64,000 nucleotides of DNA, from NCBI GenBank assembly GCA_023213395.1, contig CM041465.1, forward strand, positions 152,031,741 through 152,095,740. The letters run 5' to 3'. Below the pieces are notes generated by a model, which did no database searches, was not told where the DNA came from, and saw only the letters and a list, made by a program, of their open reading frames with translations. This document shows, one piece after another, positions 24,651 to 36,989 of the stretch (its first letter is position 1; the number at the start of each line of letters is the position of its first letter). The position numbers were made by a program, and so were the translations under genes. This stretch comes from Cycas panzhihuaensis. Lineage: Eukaryota > Cycadophyta.

Positions 24651-27226
24651 TGAAATGCTCGCCACGGGGTGGTGTCCCTACGTCTAGCAAAAGGATATAA
24701 GAATATGCTATGCTAACCAAGCTAGGCAGCGAGGACCTCACCTCATAGGGCGTCCGCTACCAAGCGTGATTCGGATCGCAAGGTACCTGGTTGCTTCCAG
24801 GTAGCCATGCAAAGCAAGGCCTTCCTACCATTCGGATGGCCAGGAAGGAGAGAGAATGTCTTGCATGCTGCGTCTTCTCAAGGCAATGAGAAGGCAACGG
24901 ATGGAAGGGCAACTGACTAACGTGCAGGTGAATGCAGGAAAGGGCACAATGAGGGCATCTCGAATATGGGGCGAGCAAGCTATCTATGCTATGCTACGCT
25001 AGATAAAGCAAGAAATGATACAAAGAAAATGAATGCACTTTTCCCTTTTTCTTTTATATTCCTTTACAATTTCCTAACTACTCAAGCAAATGCATGAAAG
25101 GTAGTAATGTAAAAGGGGATACGTGGGAAACAAGGGGAATACCTGGACCCAGCACCTGGATGGGGTGTAGCTCGTCCCTCTAAGTCCTGCACCTTTCTTC
25201 TCCGTTCGTCACGCATGCAATGCCGATCGGCGATAGTGGCCAGAAGCGATGGAAGAGGGGTTTACTTACCTCCCCTTAAGCATGCAAAAGCAGATAAAAT
25301 GGAAAGAAACGAAAAGCCTAAAACCAAAGAAAGAAATGCACTACGTTGGGAACTAACCTGCAATGGGCTTGTCCTATGTATCACTCCATGAATGCGCGGT
25401 CCTGCAAACGGGTGAGAAGAACACCTTCCTCTCAGAAGAGAGGCCACAAGATATACCAAAATATATATACTAAAATCAAATGGAACTAAGATCTATGCTA
25501 AGCATCGAAATGTAACCAAATGAAATAACAACATGCAAGGAATGCTCTCACCACCATGCACCATGAAAACACTCGAAAGGGAAAGGAGTATATCCTCGAG
25601 ATGGCTAACTCACCCACAGGAGACCTCCACGGAACTCGAGGAAAAAAAACTAGTTGGCACTAAGGTAGTGAAGCAACAAACCATAATAAGGAAAAGGATA
25701 ACAGAAAAAACTGGGGCTTACGTAGGGCCCAACACCAACAGGTGAGACTTCTGGCAATGACGTAGTGATGGGTTACCTATGCTAATCTGAACACCCTAAC
25801 TAAATTCCCTAAACTCCCTTAGTCCATCCCCTAAGAAAACATTGATGGCAAAGGGAAAGAGGACAAGGGATGGAACCCTTGGGGAGAAGGACAGCAATGG
25901 GGGATGGAACCCCACCTACCTCCCTCAAATTCTTGTGTGTTACTCCTTTGCACTGGCTAACTAAGGAAGGGGTGAAAGAGATAGTTTAAGGAAAATAGAG
26001 AGGCTTCAAATAAACAACGGGAGGGTATTACTAATCTAGTGCAACACTATGAGAAAAAAAAAACTAGCTAACTAGGATCCCATTCATTAACAAACAAAAG
26101 AAATAGGAATAAAATGGATTGCAAGTAGAAAACAAGAAGTACCTCATAGGAAGAAGATCAAGCATGAATTTTGTCATTGGAAAGCAAAGAATAACCAACG
26201 TATGAGGACTAATCACAAGTGGTTCTTGCAAGAGTGAGGATGAAGAAAACTCCTTGCAAGTTTGGAGCCTTGGAAGTTGGCTCTTTGGGCAGCTTTTAAG
26301 TGAAAATGTCACTTAGATCCTTAAGCACCTGCAAAGAAAGATGGGGCTTGCTGTGGAGAGCTGTAGGGGGCAGCAATGGCCCTGTAAGTCCAGCTAGTAG
26401 CAATCCTTTTCTTCTTTGTCCAGTTGCTGTGTATGTAGGTTATCTTTTTCTGTGTGTTTTCCTGTTGAAAAATTAGAAATTCTTCCAAGAGATTTAAAAA
26501 ATAGCCAAAAGGTCTGAAAAATGGGGAGCAAAATCCCCTTTATCCCCTGTTCACAGCAGGTGAACGTTGGGGATGTCAGGGCGACTCGAATCAATCAACG
26601 CCATATGGCAGTTCTGCAAAAAAATGGAAAACTGTTGCGTGGTTCTCTTTTTTAAATTTCAAACAGTCGTACCACGGCAAACTCTGCGGTACCATAGCAA
26701 ATGCTGTGGTACCGCTAAGTTTACAATGGTATTAGACTGGAAACAAAAGAGAGAAAAATGAGAAGAAACATCAGCCTTTAGGGTAAAAACCAAGGCTAAA
26801 CATAAGCTGGAGTAGATGGGGGAATGCCCAGGTAATGGGCAGGTACCCAAAACAATGCAAAGAGTCTTAACTAAGAATTAAATCAGGCTTAGGAAGGACT
26901 GCAACATAAGCAACACGTTGTAACGAGAGTAAATAGGACTGACGGAAACATCCCAGGAGACCGTGGAGACAACGTAGGTGGCTGTACACCATATGGGATG
27001 TAGCATTCGCTGAGGAATGCCCCTGCTGTGAGTCATCATAGGCTGATGGTGTGTCGTAAGCACATGCATTATGAGCAAGTAGAAAAGCAATGCATGTAGG
27101 TAGGCATATGTTAAGCAACCTACTCTAAATAACCTCAATCAAGTATGGGCAAGAAAAGGTAAGAAAGTATACCTGAACAAACCTACGTCGATGCATCTCG
27201 AGTCCATTCGCAGTAGCTGGGAAACA
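24651..27226 (-). repeat. Right (5') LTR of element D
   Basis: 2576 bp, TGAAAT...GGAAACA on +. Aligns end to end with 10364-12937. Both LTRs include a palindrome-rich stretch built from GGTACC and GCGG/CCGC words (right 26665-26720, left 12380-12433). It is flanked by CCACC at 27227-27231. Confidence 0.95.
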
Positions 27227-28380
27227 CCACCTAGTGTTGCTTTGGACCTTAACTTAGTATATAGACTTAAAAGATCTTTGGATGGTCTCAAATAAGCCCC
27301 TAATGTTTAATATAAAAAGATTGACAATTATCTTCCCTATAATAACTTTAGTAAATGTATTAGTGATTCTATTCTATATTTCAAAAAATAAGGAAATAAT
27401 ATCATTTTTCTAGTTTTTCATATTGATGATATTATAATTACTAGTTCCTCACTTGCTATAATTTCAACTTAAAAAAACCAACTTAATGTCAAATTTTGAA
27501 ATGGTTAACTTAGAACTACTCTATTATTTCCTTGGACTTTAAGTTTACCAAATAGAATCAAGAATCTCTATCTCACAACCCAAATACATTTTATATCTAC
27601 TTAAAATATTGAAAATAGAAACTTGTAAACTAGCATGAACTCCTCTTCAATCTGAAGTTAAACTTACTCTTAATTATATTTCTCCTTTGGTTGATATTAT
27701 TTTATACTAGTAGTTAGTCAGGAGTTTAATCTACTTAACTCATATAGGACCTAATATGTCTTATATAGTTTCTTTATATTCATATTTTTTGTAGAAATCA
27801 TGTGACTTACATTGGAAAGTAACAAAGAGAATCTTATGTTATTTATAAGATACTATTCACTATGGCTTCAATTATAATTGTACTAACCCTACTCTTTAGC
27901 TAGTTAGTTTTATATACTTTAATTAGAGTAGAGATATTAATGAATAAAAATTCACTGCTAGTTATGCTTTCTTTCTTGGTTTGCATCAATCACTTGAATA
28001 AGTAAGCAAATACAGTCACCTGCTCTTTCTATGACTAAGGCTAAATATCATGCCTCAATTGAAGTTAGTAAAGAAGTTTTATGGATAAAATATATCCTTA
28101 ATAAAATTGTATTTCTTATTCATAATTGTGTATTAATTAGTATTGATAATTAGGGTGCTATTTCTATTCCTATTAAACCTATTTATCATTACAGGACTAA
28201 ATACATTAAACTTCATTAATATTTGGTTTGTAACTTAGTCAATTATCGTAATCTTTAGCTCTTGTATTATTTTACAAATATCATGCCCAAATATCTCATT
28301 AAAGTCAAGTTTATGAAATTACAATAACTCCTAGAAGTTGAAGAAGCCTCCATCAAAAGGGGATCTATGTAATAATGTCT
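27227..28380 (+). pseudogene. Element B, piece 3: back half of copia RT and RNase H
   Basis: Directly after D the frame gives LVYRLKRSLDGLK-stop-AP (copia LxKSLYGLKQAPR), then the active site FHIDDIIIT (about 27417-27445; consensus YVDDIIIT), LELLYYFLGL, and ISQPKYILYLLK (copia ISQxKYxxDLL). RNase H: SYAFFLGLHQSLE (about 27963), AEYxA-type Glu region (LRLNIMPQLKLVKKFYG), KYIKLHYYLVCNLV at about 28200 and the end at VEEASIKRG (about 28345). Stops are frequent. Removing D and one CCACC restores a continuous frame across the junction, which shows that D landed in a then-better-preserved RT. Confidence 0.9.
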
Positions 28381-28412
28381 TCTTCAACTCTTACATTCTC
28401 TAAGTCAATATT

Positions 28413-28700
28413 AAAGAGGAATGTTAGAATATTAAAATATTGATATATTATACAATATTATCTTATTGAATTTGGCTAAATAATCTTTAATATAAAGTTA
28501 ATTATTAAATTTTATTTTAATATATTACTATAAGATAATTAGTAAATTTAATTATTTTTTATTATTTAGGCAATGGATAAATATTATTTATCTATTTCCT
28601 TACACAAGGTGGAGGGCATTATGCACTTTGATGTATTTCTATTATTATTAATATTACCTAACTTTAAAGGGTTTTTTTTTCACCCAGTTGGGTTTTTCCA
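28413..28700 (+). mobile_element. Polypurine tract and start of the 3' LTR of element B
   Basis: TTAAAGAGGAA (28411-28421) is followed by TGTTAGAATATTAAAAT at 28422, a classic copia LTR start. The right end cannot be fixed because no 5' LTR partner survives; the end given is approximate. Confidence 0.55.
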
Positions 28701-31700
28701 TCTTAAATCTTCTTTATTTCTTTGTGTGATTACTATGACCCTATTTTATCTATTTATTTATCTACTTCTCATGCATCTATAATGATTCTAATAGTCCTAA
28801 TAGTTTCAATGATAAAAATTCCAAAATTTCAATCATAAACATTCTAAACTTTTCTCCACTAACACTCTTATTATAGGCATACTTGTAACAACTCTACTTG
28901 GAGTGTATTTATCTTTGTGGAAGCAGATCCAATTTAGGACCACTTCAATTCTATAGTTTTTTATGATTTTTACCTCCTCCATCACTACCTCATATGGATA
29001 ATTATTTTACTTTTAACTTTACTTCTTTTCTATGGAACTTGTGAATAGCAATTACATTTGAGTAAATATATTTTAAATACTTTTTCAATATGACCATCTT
29101 AGGTACATAAACAATAGCCATAATAGTATGAATTTAGAACATATCAATTTTCTCTATGGACTAGTATATTTGGCTTTTATGATACTTATTAATGAACCTA
29201 CACAATATATAGGTAATGGTGGTCAAATAGAAAAATATGAATGACTTTATATGAACCTACATAGGGGAGCAAAACACTAAAATATGACTTTGTCATCATT
29301 CTTTTCTTAAATTTACAACTCTTTTCATCTCACATAATTTTTATTTTTCTCACCTATTATTCTTTCTTTGCTTAAAATCATATTCTTATAGAGCAACTAT
29401 TGTGATTTTTAAGAACGTGAATTTAGTCTTATGAATTAGGTCATCATTCATTTCATTTAGGCATTATCAACATATTCAAGTGAGTCAAAATCAAATAAAA
29501 GGAATCTCATTATTATCTCAATCAAGAGGTTTCTAGTTAAGGTTATGATGCACTAAGAAACCTAAGGAACATCACTTACTTAACTAAAATCATATAAATA
29601 GTGTGTAATTATCCTTCACACATGCTCTTATATCTTATTAGGAGTTAATTCACAACTTCCATGGAATATTAGTGTACTTTTCATGTGGATAACATGCATC
29701 AAAGTTCTCATCTTTCTCATAAACACCCCTCATTAATATAATATGGTATTAATATGTAGTATAATGTAATATATTATAGTTCATATTATTTTAAATCAAT
29801 TTAATTAAATTATAGGCTCTGTATTGGCAAGGAAAATGTGTGAAGCCATCAATTCTAGTTACTATATAAGGTTATTAATATTAATCCCAAGCAATTAGTC
29901 CCTTTTGTTATTTTCATATCATTACTCTATTCCTTCCCAAATTTGCTAAAGAAATGATTCTAAAGTGTGTGTAGAATAATAGAAGTTATATTCTTGGGAA
30001 CATAATGTCCATTTGTAAGTTTCTTAAGAGTAGCCAACCTTGCTTATTATGGAGAAATTATATATCTTGGAGGGTTATTGAGCTTAGGTACTAGTGTTTA
30101 ATGTGGCTAAAGTTTACATCTTTCTCTTTGATTTCTTAAGTATAATATATATATTTAAGGTAACACTAAGTTATCTAAGTTACTTGAAACATCCACCCAT
30201 TATTACTCCAAATGGTTTTCTAAGACTTAACATAAATCATTTAAAGTTTAGTAATTTTACTATAAAAAATCATAATGTCTTTTTTGTACACTGATGAGTT
30301 CTATTTTAACCAACTTAAATCACATTTTGTGACATCCACTTATCACATCTTATATATTACTTTATTCATTGTATTATATATCTCATTGTATATTTAATCC
30401 TCCTAAGTTTCATTCATGATATTATCTTGATCACCCTTTTACTATGAAATGAGAGCCTAATGAAATACTTGATTATATATGAGGGGTGCAGCTTGGTACA
30501 TTTTATATTTTGTAGTGTTATATTATATAACACCGATAATGAGGCATATGTCTATACATATGTATATGAAAATGTCTTAAGAGTTAGATACTAAATTTCT
30601 TTATAATTAATGTAATCGACTAAGTCCATTAATAATAAAAAAGTGTGGGTGAATTGCTCAAAATAAAATAGTAAGGGCTACATAACAAGAGTGAAGGAGG
30701 AACTGCTAAAGGAAGGATTTGAAGTGTTGACCCTTAGTGTCTAATCCCCTCTTTATGAGCTCATAAAGTCATTATAGGGGATTAATGGAGTAATAAATGA
30801 GCTTACATTTACACATAATATTAATCCTTTCTCAAGCACTACCAAGAAGGTGGATTAGTCCTAATTATCTTCTTATGACCTTAATGTAAAGAAGTTATAA
30901 ATAAATAAAAAAGTGGCTAATATAAGAGGTAGTTGATTTATAGTATAAAAGAAAAATGGTGGAAAGTGATTTATGCTTTATACATGTTTTATAATGGCAT
31001 TTTGAATTTGGGGGGTTATCTTCCTAGTGTGATATTGGTGTTCTTGATTGAGATTATGTTTATATCCCTATGTGGGTATGAATAACTTGCTTATTGAGCT
31101 TATAATTTTTCTACATATAAGAACTCTATAATGGATAAGGTAGAGGGATTTTCATCGTAATGTTGCCATAGTATTTTTTTTATGTTATAATCATATGAGT
31201 TAGACATAGTAAGATGGATGAGGAATTCAATATAAGTATCTTGTAAACATAATGGGATTCAATACATAATGCATTTTTCTTAGTAAGATTCTAATTTATT
31301 ACCATAGTAGGATTCCATGATTTTTTTTTAGTCTATACAAATCAGTGAATATGGTTTTGTAGTGATGATTGCTAAATCATGAGGTCATTAAGTGTATGAT
31401 TCTTTCATATGATGCTTGATAAGTTATTTACTTGTATATTGATAACCTCATGGTGAGAGTCCAAAGCCTAATAATTAATACTCCTACATTCATATAACAT
31501 GTCTTAGCACATGGACAAATTCTCAAGGAAGTTTCTAATTGACTAGGTGGCAAATCCCTTATTAATAGTCTAATTTTTCTTATAAGAGATAAGATCTTCT
31601 ATTTTAATTCTATATTGATTCTTACATAATACTATGAAGTAATTATTTATCACATGTATTAATGATGATGCTAGATTTGATATATGTGATTGTATTATAA

Positions 31701-34600
31701 AAGGTTATCAATTATATACTAACTACATATAAAATACATACATATTCATATTTATTCCATATTGTTCATATAATATGTTGTTAATCTAACCTATGCTTTT
31801 GTTGTCTATTGGATTTAAAGCTCAACTAGTCTAGGATATTATTACAAAGTAGTATCATAGTGAAATATTTCCCTTAATTCATGGACCTCTAAAGAGGGGT
31901 TATTTCAAAGTGATATTACAACCAATTTTCAATTTGACTAATCATGCAACTAAATATAGGTTAAGAGCTTAGCATAATTAAAATAACATATCTATCATTT
32001 TAGAATTCTGTTATTTAAGAGAAGGGATTTAATTTGAAGAATTCTAAGTCCAAAATGTTAGGTAGCAATATCCAATTATATAAATTATAATATCAAACGC
32101 CCTTCACTCTCTTCATATTATTATGAATCTTATATTGTAAACACATAGTTATATGTACTATTTGGAATGTGTGTAAGCATATAAAGGCTATATTTTAAGG
32201 TTCACCACCTGATATGAGACTTATTATAAATATACACATGATTTTTTGAATAAGATAAAATTTTGCCATTCGTCCATATCTTCGTTCAATATTCTTTATG
32301 TATATTTTATTCATTTGTGAATTATTTATTATATCATTCACTGACCTCTCATCCATGGTTCATGTCCTTGTTAGGTCCATTCCATTATTAATTACTTATG
32401 TGCATGTCTCATTCTAATATTATACTATTATGCCATCCATCTAAAACTCAAATATGGTATCAAAATAATACTAAATTTCAACATGGTATAAGAGTTAATG
32501 GCTTAATCCTAGAGGTAGTTTAGAGCCTAATTTATTTTATTTTACAACCATTTTCTCATGAGTTTAATGTCCTTATGAAACCTTATTTTGCACCTACTTT
32601 TGTAATTAGTAATGAGGTAGTTCTTTGAAATATTAAAAATATTTTAGAGCTAACTCTTTTGATTTTTTATGGAAGTTTTTTGTGTAAATTTAAAGCTAAA
32701 TTTATAACAAAAAAGTAGGTTTTATGACCTATTTTTCTTATATAAGAAGGCCCAAAATTATATAGCATACAAATTATTTATTGAGGGTTATAAATATTTT
32801 TTTCAAAGTTTTTTCAGAATAGAATGGAAGAGGCTAAAAGATGCAAATATAATCCTAATTATCCTATAAGTTCAATACATTATCTCATAAAAAATAAAAA
32901 ATATGGTTATTTTATGACTCATTTTAGAGACTGTTACGAGAATCCTGTGACTTGGATTTGCTATTAGAATGATGCCCTAAAAAAGGAGGCCATTCAAAAT
33001 TGTGTGATTAGTTTCTTGGCTGCAGTTATATAAGGTGTTTATGTTGTATGCTTTTTTAAGGTTGTTATATGTTATGATGGGCTATAGAGTGAAATATATA
33101 AGGTTTTAGAATATAAAGAGGCCCTACCTCAACCTTAGGTATAAATCACTTTCTCCCCCTATTCAAACTTGGCATAAACATTGTATACCTCTTACTATTA
33201 TTCAACAATAGAAATTTCATTAATGAACTAGATTGTGGGATTGGTATAAATGCCACTTTTAAGGCAACTCATGACCAACTAATGATTTGGGTGCTATAGT
33301 AAAATGTAATCATTGAGTATGACCTAGTTGTATGATGAGAGAAACTCTAGTACCTACCATTGATACCTCTTATCTTTATCTTCGATAATGTATAATGCTT
33401 ATTACCCATGCCATGATGTAATATAACAACAAAAATCCCACTAGCTACAAAAGAAAAAAGAGTAAAATGTTGAAGAATCCTCATCTCTGTTAGTATTTTT
33501 ATAATGTATTTGCTCTACCTTTACTCTAGGTTTATTAGCATACCTAGTGAAACCCATTGCATCTATTTGTGGTAGGTATTGTGTCCTATTGAATGTGTGG
33601 ATATTGAAAAGTCTTAACATCTAGTTGAAATTCATTACATTGCAGTAAGAAATGCCCTTATAGAAGAAATACCTTATACACAAAACATTTATTATTCCAT
33701 CATCCATTAACCTTGTTCTCTAACAATAGAACATACACCTATGTATATTTAAAAAAAAAAGGAACCTGCATGCCCTTAATTGCCAACACCAAAAGAGTGA
33801 CCATCATCCCACAAAAGCCAAATACCTCCACAATGATCGACACTATTATCTTGTGAAGAAGAATGACAAGAAATCCTAAATAAAAATTATAAATGGTGAA
33901 TTTAACTTTAGGACTTTTTCTTTTGTATAGCTTGTTATTAATTAAATTAAATTTGATAAATTTTGGAGTCCACCAACCTCTATAGAATAGCAACACAGTC
34001 ACATGAAACTATATTGTGACTATCAACTTGACATAAAAGGGGTTAAACACATGTTTTTTCAACCTTTTAACATTTTGAAGTATATGACTTCATTTTATTC
34101 ATCATAACTTCTACACATGGAGTTAGATTTCAAGTCTAAAAGAAGTGTTAGATAGCTAATTCAGATGCCTACACAATGTCTAGTTATGACACATATTAAT
34201 ATTGCCTTCTAGTAAAAAAATTAGTTTGAAGTTGAACCAAGATATAAAATTGTTATTTTATAAGTTTCTTGAATTATTTGAGGTACTTATTATTATTGAT
34301 TTCAAATCTTTTTATGATGTAAATGTACTCCAAATAAGGGATAAAATGAAAATTTATATAGTAGCCTATAATGTTAGCCACTTAAGAAGCTAGTTTCATA
34401 GAAAAATATCAAAAATATCAAAAGAGAGAGACAATTTTTAATGTTTTGAGTCACATTCTTATTTATGTCAATATTAAATTGTAAATGTTAGATTGTTGTA
34501 AGCCTATAAGGCATTTGTGAGGTCATAAAGCCACTTTTCTTATGTATTTTCTGATTATAAAGTTGGTTAATGATGTAATTTTAATCATTGCAGCTAATGA
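28701..34600. other. AT-rich region without recognisable genes
   Basis: About 5.9 kb, roughly 70 per cent AT by eye. The small frames in it (for example 28573-28782, 30094-30294, 33739-34002) match no family. At 32490-32501 TGGTATAAGAGT resembles a tRNA-Met primer site and is preceded by CAACA, so an old copia LTR may end at 32489, but no gag follows in readable form. I see no tRNA, rRNA or tandem array here. Confidence 0.5.
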
Positions 34601-34648
34601 AATTATCGTAGTCCCACAAGGGAAGAGGTGGGACATATTCTATTTTAC

Positions 34649-34670
34649 CTCTCTCTCTCTCTCTCTCTCT
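34649..34670. repeat. (CT)n microsatellite
   Basis: Eleven CT units, followed directly by ATGTATCCATTCTAGCATAG, the start of a sequence that recurs at 35293 after a GT microsatellite. Confidence 0.95.
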
Positions 34671-35255
34671 ATGTATCCATTCTAGCATAGTTGACTTGGC
34701 CATACGATTGATACATATCAATTAACATTGGTTTTATTAGTAAAACTCTATGTAGAGAAGAACCCTAGGCTTAAGAGTAAGGGTAATAATGTATTTGTAA
34801 AGATGAAAGAATCTTGGTTATCATCATGATGGCAGTTTCTAACTAAGCCATGATGGTCAAGGGATTGTTTAATACTGCCTAAGAAGCCTTTGAATAGTGG
34901 GATTTTAGAGTCAATGCATTAAAGGGCAATAGATTAGGCTAATGAAAGCATATTAAGATAGGTGCATAAGAGGGGCATGTTGCTAAGAGGTGGGACAAGG
35001 GATAAGATCAACAAAATATTAGTAGAAAGCATATTATTGATGCTAACGACTATTGAAAGTGAACGAGGAACTACGATAGTAGAACCAACATAGAGATAAA
35101 TAAAGCCAATGTATTTGAGCTTGAAGTTATTTTGATGATAATTAAGGAGAACTCTAACTTGGAGAAAAAAATTAGAGGGTGTGAGTGATAATGAAAATAA
35201 GGTAAAGGAAGCTCTTAAGACATCTTAGAAAATTTATCTCATAAGGAAGTTTATC

Positions 35256-35294
35256 TGTGTGTGTGTGTATGTGTGTGTGTGTGTGTGTGTGTGT
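35256..35294. repeat. (GT)n microsatellite with one AT interruption
   Basis: About 39 bp of GT units, followed by ATGTATTCATTACAACATAG, the second copy of the repeat found at 34671. Confidence 0.95.
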
Positions 35295-35448
35295 ATGTAT
35301 TCATTACAACATAGTTAACTTGGCCATAAGATTGATACATATATCAATTCTAGCATAGTTGACTTGGCTATTAGAGATTCAAATATCAAGTCTAAAGCGA
35401 ACAATATAAATAAAAGCACTAAAGAATAACTTAGCCTTTGAGGAAAGC

Positions 35449-36090
35449 ATGGAAACAATATCAGAGCTAGGATTATCACTAAAACGTGTCAATATAACAT
35501 TCATGAATATGCTAAGGGCTAAGACACCTCTACAAATGGCATCCTTAGGGTATTATAATAAAAGTAGTTTTCATCATCTCATATTTAATGGAACTACAAA
35601 TGCTATCAAATATCTGTACCTTTTCAGAAGTATAATTAGTGTAAGAAAAATGATAGATGAGGATGATAAAAAGAAGAGATTCATATATACCTTGAGACGA
35701 GTAACATTGATATGGTACAAAGAATTGAATATTAAAACAAAATCATGTGATGACATAGCTAAAGAATTTTAAGAGAGCTTTTAGAAACTAAAAAGTAATG
35801 AAATGACAATATAGGTGCTAGGAGTCTAAAGCAACAAGTAAGAGAGTTAGTATGCAAGTTAAATGGGTATCATAAATAAAAATGTAATAAGTGAAGAAAA
35901 ACTTGTAGATTATTATGTTAAATAGCATTTTTGTAAATGGGTTGCAACCAAGACTAGGAATACTAATGAAACAACATTTTCCAAAAGCAATGATGTGTAT
36001 CCTCTCCACTTTCAACATTTCTAAATTACTATTTTATCCCTTACAAATATCAATGCAAACTAATCAGAATGGTGATATACGAACCAATGT
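35449..36090 (+). pseudogene. Ty3-type gag remnant (element E)
   Basis: 108 open codons, then broken. DDKKKRFIYTLRRVTLIWYKELNIKTKSCDDIAKEF has the retrotrans-gag pattern (kxxxFxxxLxGxAxxWYxxLxxxxxxxWxxLxxxF). After a stop at 35770 a further match, NGLQPRLGILMKQHFPK (about 35930-35990), is the typical gag end (FVxGLxPxLxxxVxxxxP). No LTR, protease or RT of this element is visible nearby, so it is an isolated fragment. Its clade within Ty3 is uncertain. Confidence 0.65.
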
Positions 36091-36215
36091 GTGGAATGAG
36101 GAAAACATAAGAATGGATGCGATAAGAAGATTGGGCTTTCCTTTCATGATAAAATGGAACTTGGGGTAACATTAATCTAATGGCAGGCCCCGCGACTACA
36201 TGTTACCGGAGAGTA

Positions 36216-36289
36216 TGCTTCGATTAAGAGTTGAACTCAAGAGCTTCCACTTACTAAACGAGTGCTCCAACCAACTAAGTTATTGAAGC
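36216..36289 (-). tRNA. tRNA-Thr (AGT) pseudogene
   Basis: On - a 74-nt unit starts GCTTCAATAACTTAGTTGG and ends TTCAACTCTTAATCGAAGCA, with anticodon loop TTTAGTAA (anticodon AGT). It follows plant nuclear tRNA-Thr closely. The acceptor stem has one mismatch (A6 against C67), the D stem has lost its first pair, and the anticodon stem has one C-A mismatch and three G-T pairs, all changes that weaken folding. T-loop TTCAACT is intact. No oligo-T terminator follows. I read it as a decayed tRNA gene or tRNA-derived copy, not functional. Confidence 0.75.
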
Positions 36290-36691
36290 TAACGTTAGTG
36301 CTAGTGCCATCTGACAATTTTTGGAGTGAAAGAATAGTGGCATTAAGATAATGGAAATTATCATGCGTTGTTGATTTATGTTTATGATAATGTTCATGCT
36401 ATCTAATAGTTGTAGTTATCCTCCAATCTGTTAGGACAACGTCTTCCCTTGAATTGTATGAACGTACTCAAAAATTATGTCTTGTTGGGAGCATGACATA
36501 GTCCCCTCTCAACACATTGAATGAAATTAATACTATTTACAAGGAGGGGCAAGGAGCTGAGTTCGCAAGGCTGAGGCTTAGTTAAGTGCTTATGAAGCAA
36601 GGCTGCTCATGTTTGAAACACCTACATTGCATTTGCACTTATACGAACCTCAAAGGTTGCTGAGCAACTTTGAGTCACCTCCTTTTAACCT

Positions 36692-36985
36692 CATGGGGCT
36701 GGGTGGATTGGTAAGATATGGCAATTACTAAGGAGAGACCCAGGTTCAAAACTCATGAGTGTAAGTCATTTAATAGGGAAGTAGTCTGACCGGCATCCGC
36801 TGCTGTAAAGAAAGTAGTCCAATTGAAGTCCATTGAGTATGTGCCAGCTGTACGATGGTGGTATGAACTCCAAGCATGGCCAGTACAAAAACTTAGATCC
36901 TGGGGGTCTCCCTTACTTTGGAACTTTGTACCAAGGGTGGCTAGAGGTTCTCCTCTAGATAACAGAAAAAAAATAAAAATAATAC
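36692..36985 (+). mobile_element. SINE-like element with internal pol III boxes
   Basis: Begins CATGGGGCTGGGTGGATTGG, whose box A-like GGCTGGGTGGATTGG (36697-36711) is followed 32 bp later by box B GGTTCAAAACTC (36743-36754; consensus GGTTCRANNCC). The body is GC-richer than the surroundings and ends in an A-rich tail, AACAGAAAAAAAATAAAAAT (36961-36980). Length near 290 bp fits plant SINEs. A target duplication is not clear. It is 400 bp from the tRNA-Thr pseudogene, but its head is not that tRNA. Confidence 0.5.
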
Positions 36986-36989
36986 CATT

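Noticed and set aside
28573-28782. 69-codon hydrophobic frame near the copia 3' LTR
   Set aside because: Low-complexity AT-rich translation with no start context or homology pattern; probably LTR sequence.
32058-32501. Possible copia LTR (TGTTAGG... to ...CAACA) with primer-site-like TGGTATAAGAGT
   Set aside because: Only one weak primer-site match, no second LTR and no gag after it. Mentioned in the region entry but not called.
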